DNA of 64,000 nucleotides from Pseudoneurospora amorphoporcata (lineage: Eukaryota > Ascomycota > Sordariomycetes > Sordariales > Sordariaceae): contig MU859210.1 of assembly GCA_033297205.1 (NCBI GenBank), positions 26,428 through 90,427 of the forward strand, read 5' to 3'. The notes below the pieces were generated by a model. It did no database searches and had not been told where the DNA came from. It saw nothing but the letters and a program-made list of their open reading frames with translations. Position numbers and translations under genes: made by a program. This document shows positions 12,216 through 25,200 of this stretch, piece after piece; position 1 is the stretch's first letter; each line of letters begins with the position of its first letter.

Positions 12216-15200
12216 ATGCCCAGCTTGTTCTCCCGCCTCAAGAACAAGGACGGCTCCAAGTCCAAGAAAAAGGGCGCCGACGTGGACTCTTTTGCCGAGC
12301 AACTGCCCAAGGGACCCCAATGGACTGACGCCTGGACTCGCACAACCGTTGAACCTGAAGAGGTGGTTGAGCTAATCACCCTCTCTACCGAGGAGCTCAA
12401 GTCGCGAGGTATGACATCAATTTGGACCCCCAGCTGGGGTTCACTGCCTGGCTTGTGCTGCACCTACCCTTTGCGCCCGTGCATGCCATTCGCATCTGGT
12501 GGCTTGTGCATTTCTTGTGCATCCCGACTGTTGTCCGATCAATTGCTAACTCCCTATATCTCCAGCTCTCGATATTCCATTTTTGCTTCTCCCCTTCCGA
12601 CCGACCTCCGACCCCAGCGCCGTTCGCACTTTTGTGCGACACTTTTTCGACAAACAAAATGGCGGACCAGCTATCCGCGGAGAGGCACTCCAGCAGGAGC
12701 TGCGCATGACCGAGCCTATGGTGCGCTTTCCCGACAGGACAAGTCATCACGAATGATACATGCTGACGATGGTGGTACAGGTTATTTCGGGAGTAATCAA
12801 GTGGTGTTGGAGTCGATTGCAAGGAGGTGTTGTCGGTTGGGATGTATACGATATGTTCAAGGTCGGCGAACAAGATTCCAACATGGCCCGAGACTCGTTC
12901 AAAACGTTTATTCCCTTAAGCATCGACAATAGGGCCCGAACCGAAATCATCTTCCAATTCTTCGATTTACTTTCGGCGGTTGCGGCACATGGTAAAATGA
13001 ACGGTTTCGGAGGCCGAAAGCTCTCCCGCATGGCAGCTTGGTGGGCATTTGAACACGATGACGGTGGTCAGGGCTTCGAAGGAGGTTACAAGTCGTGGCT
13101 AAAGGCGGCTGATGCGACAAGTCATCTATTCTTTGCCTATCTCCGTTGCTTAGCACCCCTTCCGGCTCTAGGCGCCATCTCGACCCTCCCCTTATCGTTA
13201 CAGAAGCTTTTGCAGGAAACCGAATACCCGCCACAGCGACCGGCCTTGTTGCAATCATCGACTCACAGGGTTGCCATGATTGTCGAGACTGTATCACCAA
13301 CACCTTTCGCCCTTCTCCGACGAGCCAATCACTTCCAGTACCGCGAGGAGGACAAGGCGTTAAGAGAATTCTCCGAGTTCGACGACCCAGTTCAGGCCTT
13401 AACCGAGGAGTGTCGCAGAGTCCTTAGAGCGGTCTCTGCCGCGAATCAGTCCCAGGCCGTCTCAAGCTCAAAGCACTCGACTAGTCTACGGGATGCTTCG
13501 TGGTCGAGGTTCGAGGACATGGGCTTCTCAGGCGCCATTGAGGAGGATTCCACCGACGATGAAGCTACCTTGGCTGCTAGGCGCGAAAAGGCCATCAAGG
13601 CGCAGGTTGCAGCTAACGCCGATTTCGGACGGCCAACAACCCCCTCCTGGGCCGACTTCCTGTCTTCGGGATTCGAAGACAAGAACCCGAGCTCTCACAA
13701 CATTCTGCTTCCGCCTGACAAGATTCTCCCGCCCATTGAAGGGACTGTCCGTCAAAAGAGCTCTCAATCTCATCAGGCCAGGTTCGACGACGTTCTGCAG
13801 CCTGGTGAGCTTGCCAGCATCACAAGATTCGACCTTGATGACGCCTTCTGGTGGGTATGGATGAGCAGTTTGGCACCTGAGGAGACTCCCGAGAGGAAAG
13901 CAGCCTTTGGCCGTTGCGCAGTTATCGAGACTCTTATCCGCGCTGGGCGCTGGCTTGTCATGGAGGAGATTGTCAGAGGGGCTGCGCCTGAGGTTGTTGA
14001 GGGTGCGTATATCGCAGAGAAGAAGGGCCTCTTTAGTTGGACACGTCGCGGGAAGAATCTGAGCAGGAGAAAATCGACATCTGGAAAGAACGCTCTCGAA
14101 AAGCCTGATGGAAACCTGAAGGCAAGCCACACCACTGGTTCTATTGGTGTCAGCAAGACGAGCATTGGTCCGGATCAGCAGGCCAAGATCCAGGCTGCTG
14201 CCTACCAACTTCAGATGCAGGAGAAGCAGAAGTCGCAACCTCAGATTGCCCAAAGACGGGGACGGAATGATGCGGAACTCATGGCCGAGAAGACGAGCAG
14301 TGTCTTTACCCTTCAACCAAGCATTCTGAACGCCGCATCGCCAGCTGTCCAGTGGGCCAATAAGTACGACCAGGACCGTGACGCGATTCGTGAGGCCTAC
14401 TTGGCCGACTCGAACGCAGGCCGCGGTGTCAACGACTCTTCTTACACTCCTAGCCATCGCTACAGTTCGATGCTCGACATCTCTCAGAACGCACCCGAAC
14501 TGCCACCGAAGTCGGCAGCTCAGATGGCTGTCCAGTCCCCAAGGTCAGATTCACAGCCAGCGCACCCCGGAACGTCGAACACTGTCAGCTCTGGAAAGCG
14601 TCAGGCGCAGGCGACGGAGAGGGCGGTGGAGGCACCTCAGGAGGTCCATCCTGCTGAACGCCAGTCGAACGCCAGCCGCGAGACTCCGCTCGCTACACCA
14701 ACCAGGGAGTCTAAGAGCATGGACCTGGTCCGCAAGAGCGTCGACTATATCCGTGAAACCATGGCATCTCCAGAGCTCGTGGATGATAAGAAGTCCAAGA
14801 AGCTTCATAAGGAGCACAAGACCAGTGGAGGCGGTTTCAGAAAGCTCTTTGGCCGTGCTAAGAGGTCGTCCAAGATTGCTGACAATACGCCTGATCAACT
14901 CAACGCCATGCTTGCTGCGAACAACGAAAAGGCCCAGACTAGAAAGCCGGTCCCAGTGCAGCCCAAGCCGGCTACCCCTGAGAAGCCGCCCATGCAGCGA
15001 GAGGAGACTCAGTTTGTGACTCCCCGGGAGGAGGCCACTGATCCTATGCCTGCCACTCCTGCCGCTGAGCCTGTTCAGGCTGAGCCTACCTACGAACAGC
15101 CTCTGGAGGAAGCCGAGGAGACCTCCCAGGTTGATTCCACCGAAGTCACCCCGCCTCAGGAACACGTCAGCCAGTTCAACCAAGGTCCTCTGCTCGACCA

Positions 15201-15771
15201 ACCCGCCTACATGCCCGATGATTCTGCCTCGGATGAAACCGGCGAGGAACAGCAGGCCGCTGCCGTCCCCGCCCCCATATCTGTTCCTGCCCCTACTCCC
15301 GTCCACATTCAGGAGCAGAAGCCCATGAGGAGGGAGCGCCCCACCTCCCAGGTGACCGCCACCGACTCGGCCTCCTCCATCCCCAACAGCCCTGAGCCCA
15401 TCCCTCTCAGCCCCGCGTCTTCCAACCCCCAGGACCGCTGGGCTCAGATTCGCAAGAACGCTGCTGAGCGCGCTGCGCAAAGGTTGAAGGAGGAGAAGGT
15501 GAATGGCAATGGACAGCCGCTGGATGGAGCCAAGAGTCTTCAGCCGACTAGAGCGAGGCTTGAGTTGGACGGGTACAGCAGTACTGAGGAGAGTAAGTTA
15601 CGCCCGTTTAATTACCATGATTGGTGTGAATGAAAGCTGACCAGTTCAATAGCCATCGAATCCCGCGTAGCCCGCATCAAGGCCCGCGTCGCCGAGCTCA
15701 CCAACAACGCCGAGCAGAACGGCGGCGGGCCTCCTCCTCGTCGGAACATCCCCGTCTACACTCGTCGCTAG
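12216..15771 (+). CDS. Msb1/Mug8-domain polarity protein (RhoGAP-like N-terminus)
   Basis: Four exons: 12216..12408, 12566..12720, 12781..15592, 15653..15771, giving 1092 residues; phases agree at every join. The start reads MPSLFSRLKNKD, and splicing restores LDIPFLLLPFRPTSDPSAVR and VISGVIKWCWSRLQGGVVGW, the pattern of the fungal Msb1/Mug8 domain, which resembles a RhoGAP fold. Further conserved text is GGRKLSRMAAWWAFEH. Family knowledge: yeast Msb1 acts with Cdc42/Rho1 and the formin at polarity sites. The second half is low-complexity (Gln, Pro, Ser, Glu) with a basic patch KKSKKLHKEHK, then a short C-terminal helix encoded by exon 4 ending in IPVYTRR. Intron branch points GCTAAC and GCTGAC are visible. 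The exact role here is inferred. Confidence 0.85.
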
Positions 15772-17563
15772 TTGCGGCCTTTTCAGCAGTGCATTGATTG
15801 CAGCGGAGGTGCCGCAAGGGATGACCGTGGTGGTGACGAAGAAAGTCATTAGTGAGTGGTTTGTACGTCGCTAGCGAAACTCACACGCTAGCTGGTTCAA
15901 TTTGTTGGAAAGGAGAGGAAAAGGAAAACGTTGAAGAAATACCCCAAGCAAAATACCCCCAAGCAGAAGCAAAATTCTTAAACTCTAATTCTTGATCTAT
16001 CTATATCGGCTGGCTTCCTATATATATATAACAACCTGGTTTTTATTTCAAGTCTCTTTCTACTCAATTTCCTTTTCTCTTTGTTTTTGGGCTTTTGCCC
16101 CCTCACTTCTTCATTCTGATATCTTGTCTCTTTCTTTCTCAATGTCATTTGGGAAGCGGGAAACGGGCGGGCGCTGGGCGGCGCGTTGGGGGCAGTTTGG
16201 TAGGCAGGCTGGCAGGCAAGGTCGGCAGGGTGGCGGGTGAACGAAAAATACCATTTTCTCTTCTTTTTTTTTTTTTTTTTTTTTTTTTTTGGTCAATCAT
16301 GGCTTGTTCGGTTGGTGGTGGTCAGTGGATGCTTTATATTGGAATGAGGTTAGTTGTGTCCATTCTCAGCTTGTTTTTTTTTAAAAAAAAAAAAGCTGGG
16401 AGGTTTTAGCCTCCTTGTTTTCTTTGTCTTCTTCTCTTTTGTGGCAGCGCGGGAGTTGTTGTTGTTAGAGATATACCAATACCACCAGGCAGAGCTGTTG
16501 TTTTTCTTCTTTCAATTGACAGCGATCGCATCAGTTGTCACACTGCTTCACGAACTAAGGATCTCTCTCGATGAACATGTTATCAGGTAAGGTTGCTGAT
16601 GACCGGGCAGTCAATCAGCGTTAGTACAATCAATGATAAATCGATGTTGAGCACTAAGGCTTTCTTCTTCTAGCTAGTAGACGACACTTGTGGCAGAAGA
16701 TAGTAGACTAGAATACAATGATGATGACTCCCAAGCCAATCTGTCACCTACCTTACCCTTACTCATCGCCTTCTCTGAGCCCTGAAGGCCTGAACTGGTA
16801 TTCCATAACGACCAGCGACCAGCGGTGACATTGAAAGCCTCCCTGCATACAAGATGAGATACCTACCATCACAACGCATTACCTACAGCTTCTCTCACAC
16901 CCTTGACTACATACATTTACCTCCCTATGTCATTCATCACCCAATTGCCCCAGCCCTTTCAAGTCCCTGCCTGGTACATGGCGAGGAGAAGAATAGTATA
17001 GTATAGAGGGAGGTAAGCAATTCGTGACCACGGAAGGCACAACACACGCTCTCCTGCTCTCCGTCGCTTGCCAATGCCAATTAAAGTCAACAGAAAAAAA
17101 GATGGAACGAAAACCGCCTTCGCGGCACGGCAGAGATGCATACAAACTTTAGTTGATAACGGCTACCCAGTCAGTCAGTCAGTCAGTCAGTATTGGCTTG
17201 GCTTGGGAGTTAATTACTTATAGCTCAGCAAATGTCAGTTAGTCAGTCAGTCATTCTCGACGCTTGTTTTGGAGCAGTTGTGATTCGGAAAATAATAAGG
17301 CTCTAGAATAGTTGGGTTGTTTTTATTTGTTTAAGGAAGGATTATTTATAGAGGCATATACATACATACGTACATACATACATACATACATACGTACGTA
17401 CATACATACATACATACAGATAGATAGATAGATGGGGCAATAGGAATATGGTTACGTGCGAACGTGGAAAATAAAGGAGCTATAAGGAAAGATAGACAGC
17501 GTGATTGGTTAAGCTTAGGTATATAGAAAACAAACCTAAAGTTAGGCAATAATGATGTTACGA
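15772..17563. other. Intergenic: 3' end of Msb1-domain gene to tRNA-Arg
   Basis: No gene supported. It includes poly-T at about 16265-16290, poly-T/poly-A at about 16373-16394, tandem CAGT units near 17171-17190 (CAGTCAGTCAGTCAGTCAGT) and a TACA microsatellite. Confidence 0.5.
17356..17432 (+). repeat. (TACA/TACG)n microsatellite with GATA tail
   Basis: Tetranucleotide CATA units with CGTA interruptions, ending in four GATA units just before unique sequence. Confidence 0.9.
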
Positions 17564-17635
17564 GGTCCGCTGGCTCAATGGCAGAGCGTCTGACTACGAA
17601 TCAGGAGGTTCCAGGTTCGACCCCTGGGTGGATCG
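17564..17635 (+). tRNA. tRNA-Arg (anticodon ACG)
   Basis: A full 72-nt cloverleaf with no intron. The acceptor GGTCCGC pairs with GTGGATC (two G-U pairs) and the discriminator is G. The D arm is GCTC/GAGC. The anticodon stem is TCTGA/TCAGG around loop CTACGAA, with ACG at 17596-17598. The T arm is CCAGG-TTCGACC-CCTGG. A T-rich stretch (TTCTTTCTTTTTTT) follows as a Pol III terminator. Confidence 0.95.
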
Positions 17636-18132
17636 ATTCTTTCTTTTTTTGTACTTTTTCTGCTTCGTTCACGCATTATTTCCTTTCTTTTTTTTTTTTT
17701 TAATTTTGTTTTGGTGGCTTTGTAGATGATGGATGGATGTTCTCTTTTGTTTCTCATATCTTCCTTTCGTCCGACATTTTATAGCAGTTCATGCAGAGAG
17801 GAGACTCGATCTCCTCAACACCGCGGGGCTTTTCATCCTCGGCCTGGGCCTCGGTGGCTTTTTTTTCTTTCTTTCTTTTTTTCTATCATAACTTCAAGAC
17901 ACTTTCATCCACCCACGTCAGACAGATAAGAGTTAACACGCACGTACAACGTACACGTACCTACTTTCAAAACCACCTACCTACCTACCTAGTACCTCTT
18001 AACGAACACCAACTGCCTGGCTACTACCATGACCACTTCCAGGGCTAGGACCACACTCACAACCTACCTAATGGATAATCCTGGTGAGCTTGTAATTGAG
18101 AAAAAGAAGAAGGAGGAGGAGGACTATTGAGG

Positions 18133-18171
<39 letters not shown>

Positions 18172-18337
18172 CCAAAAAAAAAAAAAAAACAAAATACAAA
18201 AAAAACCCAAAAAACACCCCAACCCCCGCCAACCACCCCCCCCCCCCCCCAAACCCCAAAAAAAAACAACGCCACCNNNNNNNNNNATTCGGTTTGTTTT
18301 TTTATTTATAAAAAAAAATACTGGGTTTGTGGAAAAT

Positions 18338-18381
<44 letters not shown>
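18133..18381. other. Homopolymer cluster with 10-N assembly gap
   Basis: Poly-A at 18133-18170, further A and C runs, ten N at 18277-18286, and poly-A at 18342-18381. The gap lies inside low-complexity sequence, so its true size and content are unknown. Confidence 0.97.
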
Positions 18382-18382
<1 letters not shown>

Positions 18383-18556
18383 CCTAGTCAAGTCAACCGC
18401 TCCGTCCGTCCGCATAACCATCACCGCCAGCCGATTACCTTCGGGGGGCAGGCAAAGAGTTTGTCCACCGACCGTACACCCCACCCTACCCGCCAGACAA
18501 CCCGCCAGACAAATGCAAATCCCCCAGGCAGAGAAAAGGTATTGTTTATTTGTTTC

Positions 18557-18590
<34 letters not shown>

Positions 18591-19239
18591 CTCTCTTTAT
18601 CTTGTGCCATTCATTCCATTCCACTCCATCCATCCATCCATTCATTCCATCCACTCACCCACCCACCCATTCACCCCTTTTCTACCTCTAACTCAACTCA
18701 ACTCAACTTACTCTCTCTCCGTCGGCTCCCTCCCTCTCTTCATCCACGGTCATCAATCAGCCTAACTAATCTCCCTCCCTCCCCATCCTCACTCACAATA
18801 GGGAAAAAGGACGATAATATACTCTACCCCTCCCCCCCACCCCCCCCCCCCCCCCCCGGGCTCGCAAGTTACCACACACCTCCATGGAGACTTTGGCGTA
18901 TTCTTGACCCCACCCCACCCAATCTGTGGTATCTCGCTCAGTCCCGCCGCGGACGACGACACCGTACATATTGGGTGGTCATGAAATGGCCGCTCCTCCT
19001 CCTCCTCCTGCCGAAATATTCTGTCGGGTAAATGGAGTGGAGGTGTCGATGACGCCGAGTGAATACGTAGGGGAGGTTATATAGTTAGTATTGAAGTGGA
19101 GGAGTTGGACGAGTAGAGCCGGCGGGTGTAAGATCGTGTAATACCTTAGTTATAGTGGGAAGTGATGATTGGGGTGTCCGGTAAATGTACCTATCAATAA
19201 ATATGTCCGGTGTCACGGCACTGGCCAAGTAAGTATTCC

Positions 19240-19344
19240 CATCTGTCACGAATCGGCGTTTACACAGTGATCAGTCCATTGACCTACAGCCAGACAGAAT
19301 GGCCTCATCTGTCACGAAACGGCGTTTACACAGTCATCAGTCCA
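19240..19344 (+). repeat. 39 bp direct repeat pair, 66 bp period
   Basis: Copies at 19240-19278 and 19306-19344 differ at only two positions. The shared core is CATCTGTCACGAA...CGGCGTTTACACAGT. Function unknown. Confidence 0.85.
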
Positions 19345-20579
19345 GAGAGTGCTGCGTCTTGCAGAGTGGAATTTCTTTTTTTTATATTTGATCCCATCCT
19401 CCTCGCTATTCCGATTCTACCCTCACAATCCCATCATGTTGCGGCACGTCGCTATCCATACCCACGACTCGACAGTACGCAAGTCAGGCATCTCCTTCGT
19501 GCATCTAGGTCCATCGCCTCCATCGACCATAGAATGTGTCGACCCAGTCTCCATCATGATGTCTCCGCAAGTGACTCCCACATTGGAACCTGACCGTCAT
19601 CCTTTCATCCCATCCGTCTTCCATGGGCCCTGTGACAGACTCATGGCTGCTCAGCCCAACAACGACCCAACAACCCATCATCAAAGGAACAAAAACAAAA
19701 ACATAAATGCGAAAAACAGGAGAAATACAACAACAACGAACTCCTGCCTTGACAACAACAACGACATGAGAGAAACGAAACGCAAATCAAGCATTCAAGC
19801 CAGAAACGAAAAATGTCCCATCGTACAAAACCGGCACAGCAAGCCTGAGCTTTCTAACACCCGCAACCTGACCTTGCCCTTGCCCATGAAGGAGAGCTTG
19901 TGGGTAGATTTCGTGTGGCTGTCACCCAGAGCCGTGACCGTCATATCAGCACAGCGCAAAAACAACACGGTTGACCCCATTGCGACATTCCCCCTCTTGC
20001 CATTGACAGTGCCAAAGTTTGGCGAGACTCTGAGAAAGACTGTAACAGCCTGACTCGGCGTCGGTTGTTTTTTCGCCATGTCTTTCTCAAACAAAGCGCA
20101 AGTTATAACGGAGCGGAGATATTCGCTTTCGCGGACATAATATGGGCAGAGATATATCGCGTATTTCGTAATGCATAACTTCAGTGAAAACTCCGATCCA
20201 GTCCGAGTCCACGTCGTCTCACAACCCAAGTGGCTGGTTGTTCCGGCTTCTCCCATGTACCCCGCAAGCAAAAGAACCGTGCTGTGTGACGGTGCTCGAC
20301 ACGACTATGTATTGCATAGTGCTCCCCGTTCGTACGTCTCATTTCTGAGTGGTCGCGGCGATTCATCGACTTGTTATGCGTATTTGCGCTTTGTGGAACC
20401 GTCACCCAAGACTTGGCAGATGCTTATTTGCTCGACAGCAGATGAACCTGAATCGGAATTCCGTCCGACCGGTATGCAATCTTGTGAGAAACCGTCGACC
20501 GGTGAGGGAAAGGAAAATCTTCTGTACAGCTGAGCGGCACATGGCTTTGGCTAGCGTACGGAAGCAGTGCGAGTATCAA

Positions 20580-22282
20580 TCAGACACTCTGGGGGTTGAA
20601 GTGGGCGGGCTGCAAAACTATCAGTAAAAGCAATCACGAGACCCAGTTGTTGGATAAACTTACAGGACTGTTGAGCATGTTGTTGCGACGGTGTCTACCC
20701 TTCTTGATATGCGTCTTGAGGGCAGCAGAGTCAAGTGGCTTAAGCAGTTCGAAGCTGCACAGAAGCTCAGTAGACACAGCCATGACAGCTCCCCAGTTAT
20801 CAAACTCGCCGCAGTACTATTACTAAGTTAGTGACATGTCACATCGAACTTTAAAGGGACACAACTTACGTTAGGAGCACTGAAAATAGTGACAAGAACG
20901 CGATCGGTGTAGAACTCATAACCATCCTCAACAACCATGTGCGCACGGCAAACCAGATCGAAATCGTGAGTGGCGAGGAAGTCCGAGATAACCTTCTTTC
21001 CGAAACAGTAACTGACACCTCGTTCGTTCGCTTCCCAGTCTTGATCCATGTCGGCTGGATCAGACCAGAGAAGATCGTTGAGCAGTCCGTAGTCAGGAAC
21101 ATCGGTGGGACGAGCAATGTTGCGGATATCGTCCATGTGGCCAAGAGCAGGCGAAAGACCGCCGTGAACGCAAAAGATCTTACCGGCAACAATAGCAGCG
21201 ATAGGGAGACAGTTGAAGGTATCAACGAAAGTCTTCCAGATCTTGACATTACATCTGCGCTTGCACTCATCGTAGAAACCGTAGACCCTGGTAACGTTGG
21301 CGCATTCGTGGTTGCCGCGGAGCAAAAAGAAGTTCTCAGGATACTTGAGCTTGTAGCACATCAGAAGCAGGATGGTCTCGAGGGACTGCTTTCCACGATC
21401 GACGTAGTCGCCAAGGAACAGGTAGTTGGAGTGCGGAGGGAAACCGCACATCTCGAACATGCGAATCAAGTCAGTGTACTGGCCATGGACATCGCCGACA
21501 ATCTTGACGGGCGCATCCAGTTCCAGGAGGGCCGGCTGAGAAAGGAACAACTCCCGAGCGCGGTGGCAAATGGCCACAATCTCGGCATTCTTGAGGCAGA
21601 CGCTCTTGGTGACCTTTCCAGCATAGGCAGCATCCAGCAGTCGCTTGATGAAATCATCGAGATCAATATCCTTGATTTCGCTCATGGCGACACCCGAAAC
21701 CGACTGCTCATTCTGAGGGTCCTGGTTCGGGGTGTCGTAGACTGGGTTGATGGTGTTCTCGCGCTTCACGAGGATGGACTGGCCGGGCTGTTGGTTGGGG
21801 TTGGCTCCGCCACCACCAGAGGGCGGTTGGTCGGAAATGTGGTCAACTTCGCCACTTTCTTGAGCCGCGCGGATATCGTGGCGGCCCGTGGTAGCACCGT
21901 GAACCGGTGACGGGGGAGGTTGGGGTTCACCAGTCGGAGACGCTAGCGTTGCGGTATCGAGCGAAGGTGAAGAGGGAGACGATGGCGAGGGAGAGACAGG
22001 AGAAGGCGACATGTCTCGGCGGCTTGGCCGCGTGTTTACCGAAGGCTTTCCATTCTTTCCATTCAAAGCGTTCGTTTTCTCGGCGAGTTCCTCGCTGGAG
22101 AGAATGGTCGAGTTCCGAGGGCTGTCAGTCTTGCTTCCGCCGGGAATTTTTGAGCGGAGTCCGCGAAAAGAGCGTGAGGAGTCCTTGGTGTCGGATTTGC
22201 TAAAAGACGGGTAGGACTTGAGGTCGTCATCGCCTCTGTTCTTGGAAGATGCCCCCGCGTCTTTGGAGGATGAGTTGCCCAT
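20580..22282 (-). CDS. pzl-1: Ppz-type serine/threonine phosphatase PZL-1
   Basis: Exons on the minus strand: 22282..20870, 20816..20664, 20609..20580, giving 531 residues; the introns are 53 and 54 bp with GTAAGT donors. The PP1-like catalytic core has GDVHGQYTDL, GDYVDRG, RGNHECANVTRVYGF, LLWSDP and FSAPNYCGEFDN (the last restored by splicing), and the protein ends PAHFNPQSV. The first residues MGNSSSK fit N-myristoylation, as in yeast Ppz1. The Ser/Pro-rich N-terminal region of about 200 residues is typical of Ppz phosphatases and not of PP1. Family knowledge: Ppz controls cation homeostasis, salt tolerance and cell-wall integrity, and is inhibited by Hal3-type subunits. The symbol follows the Neurospora name for this gene. 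Confidence 0.95.
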
Positions 22283-25200
22283 GATTTCTCAGTGTCAGAA
22301 CGTTGGTGTCAGCTCTGGAAAGGAGAAAGTATAGGGGCTGGACGGTGTGCGCGTGTCAGGTTTGTGGTTCCGGCAGAGTCGCCTTTGAATGCCCACACAG
22401 CCTACCGCTGCACCCGTCTAGAATCGATGGAGTTGTTTTCGTGGGCGCCCCAGAGTACTAGGGAGGGTGATAGAGTCTATCGAGACAAGAAAGCAGATGG
22501 GCGGCGGTGGAAGAACAACGTCCTGATGATTTCTCCGTTTTTGTTGAGCCTAGCGGGACTCGGAACGGGTGCGGTAATCGTCGAGACGTGATTTTGGCTG
22601 TTGAGCCAAAGCGAGTCGCCCCAACTTGCGAACGGTCTCGGCGTTAGGATATATCGGGGGAGTTGTCCGCAATAAGAGGACGCGGAGGAGGGAGCGGAAG
22701 AGTCGGAAGGTCTGGGAACGATGATAGGGTTAGAAGGTCAGCGTTGCATATTACCAGGAAGGCGTGCATGTCATACAAGCAAAGCGAGAGTGATGCGTAG
22801 GTGGGCGTCGTAAATGTAGGTTGAGGTAACCGAAGGCGGGGCGATGGAGGAAGGAAATGAATGATGAAGTGATGATAGGGAAGAAGAGGGGAAACAATAA
22901 ATGCGGGGGTGGGATGAAAGGGAGGGAAGGGAAAGGGGACTTTTTGTCAGTCCTAAAGGAAACCTAACGTACGAGGGACAGGAGACAAGGCCGAGCAACA
23001 GTGCCTAGTCTAAGAATCTGCCAAGGCTGGAGATTGGATTGGCAGATGGAGGATCAGGATCGAATGGTGGCCTTGAGAGGAAGTCGTCGCTATCGCTTTT
23101 GATTGTTGTGGTTCTTGTTGGGAAAGAACTTGGCGATGCGGAAGTCGGAATCGAGGCCGAGTCTTGTTAGGATGGGGAAGTGTGCAGCGCGACAGCGTTC
23201 GTGGGTGCGTTCGGTCGTGTGGTTCGTGTGTGTGGTCGGGGGTTCGAGTGCTGAATCGACCGAAGTGGGATCGAGTTGGCACAGCCTGGCTCGACCTGGC
23301 AGCGGATGCAGGCGAATGGCGAATTATAGTCGACGGTGTTGCCTGGGGTCCTGGATTCGTTGGGTCTGGGGGCGAACCTGGACTTCTTGGAGGAGATGGA
23401 TAACGGTGGAGGTGTAGGGAGGGAGACTAGCGACGATGGTGGCTCGCAACGTGTTCCGACTTGTGTGTTTCAATTCCTAGACTAGGTAGAGTAGGTGACG
23501 ACGGCGACGACGACAACGACGGCGACGAGGAGATGATGGTCGATTGAAGGCTTGACCCGAACGGATAATTGGTTGGGTCAGAAACCTGCACAACTGAGTT
23601 GGAGGCTGATTGGATGCCCTTCTTTTTTTTAAAAGTTTTTTCTTGTCCGTCGGCGTCAAGATTCCCGGCAACGTGGAATGGGAGGAAGTGCAGAGAGCAG
23701 ATGTGGAAAGGGTGGAAGGAGTGGAAAGACTCTTTGAAAAAGACTGTATGACGATAGCGGGTCGGCGGGTCAGCAAGTCGGCGGGTCAGCAAGTCGGCGG
23801 AGAAGGAGGATCAGCGGTAGCGCTAGACGTGTAATGTATTGTAATGCGGGCGTATGTACGTATCGGTGACCGGGTGACCTCGAGGCCTGTAGTGTAGGTA
23901 AGGTGGGTAGGTATCAGGTGTCTTTCGGGGCCGGATATAGAATAGGCGATGGGATTGAGGGGGGAAAAAGAGAGAAAAAAGGGATCGGAAAGTGGGATTC
24001 TCTCTCTCTCTCTCTCTTTTCTCTTTTTCCAAAAACAGCAATTGGGCAATTCAGTCGGTTTCCTATGGCATAACCATCCCAGAGGAGTAGTGTACAGTTA
24101 TATCCAAAAGTGGAAAGGGTGAATGTGAAAAGGTTGTCACGTTGTCCCCTCTGTCAGGTACGCCCGCAGTAGAGTTGCAGTCACCAGCGGGCGGGTGGTA
24201 ATGGAGAAGGGGAAGCGCAAGGCGTTCGGGTGTTGTAGCGATAGCGACTGCCCGTTGTGACGGGGAATAATGACTACACAAAAAGTCCGTCGGATGGCCT
24301 CCATGGCCAGACCTTTCTCGAGAAATGATACTAGCCGATCCACAAATGTTTCAATGCCGAAAACGAAACAAGCCTCAAAACGAAGTCCACAATGCATTTG
24401 AGTTTGGGAATTGGGATAGGGATCCAGGACGAGATAAAAGCTCGTGGGCTGACATGAGAGGCTGAAGACGGGAAGGCACAAAGAGCACGTGCTTTGCTGC
24501 TTTGCTGCAGTGCAAGTGCAATGCCTGCAGTTGCCCTGTCCCTTGGTGATCACGCCCGGCCTTGCCCGTTTGGTGAGGAGCCAAGGAGCCTAATGATGGA
24601 GAGGGAAGTGGGGCAATTCTCTTGCAGTGTTAGAATGTCAATGGCACTTGTGAAAATGTTCACTGTTCCGTCGTGAATGAATCACACAGTAGACTAGTTC
24701 CAATGCCAGCTCCATATCTCATGCAATGGTGATACGAAGCCAAAAAGAGGACAAAGGACTTTCCCTTGAGGCTCTTTTGTCTGTGCAAGTTGTGCACGGT
24801 TACCGCTGAAACGAGGAGTCGTTCGTTTTCTCTTCCCTCGATAACGATGTCGCGTTCTTCTTGCGTGATAACAGAGAGATAGACTGGAGCCGCGGCCAAA
24901 ATGGTATGTGTAGCGTAGAAATTCCCCAATTTGTAACTGTGCCTTGTGAACCGCCCAATCCGTTCCTTTATTTCCTTCGTTTCACTTCCCGTTGTTGATT
25001 TGTTTCCTTCCCGTTTCAGATTACTTAGTTTCTTACGTGCTAGCGTTATCTTCCACACGTATCTTACGCTCGGCTTGTTTCTCTTTCAAACTTCAAGCGC
25101 TCATCCATCTGGTAACAAATCACCAACAGACCCGACCTACCTACATACTGCAAAAAGGACTAACCACCAGACAGTTCCGTCAGGCACCGCGATGCATGCC

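Larger units (their letters stand above)
17636..20579. other. Intergenic: tRNA-Arg to PZL-1 3' end, low-complexity rich
   Basis: No gene supported. It holds long homopolymers, an assembly gap, C-rich runs near 18231-18250 and 18831-18857, and a 39 bp direct repeat pair. Open frames at 19349-20053 (+) and 19795-20271 (-) overlap each other and show no recognisable domain. Confidence 0.5.

Noticed and set aside
14551..15480. 309-codon minus-strand frame inside the Msb1-domain gene
   Set aside because: Antisense of a Pro/Gln/Glu-rich exon; no domain.
18096..18387. Lys-rich frames over the poly-A tracts and N gap
   Set aside because: Homopolymer artefacts crossing unknown bases.
19349..20053. 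234-codon plus frame
   Set aside because: Starts at TTG, overlaps an opposing frame, Asn/Thr/Pro-rich with no recognisable domain.
19795..20271. 158-codon minus frame downstream of PZL-1
   Set aside because: No domain, no splice context, and overlaps the plus-strand frame; it may be a short unknown protein but I cannot support it.
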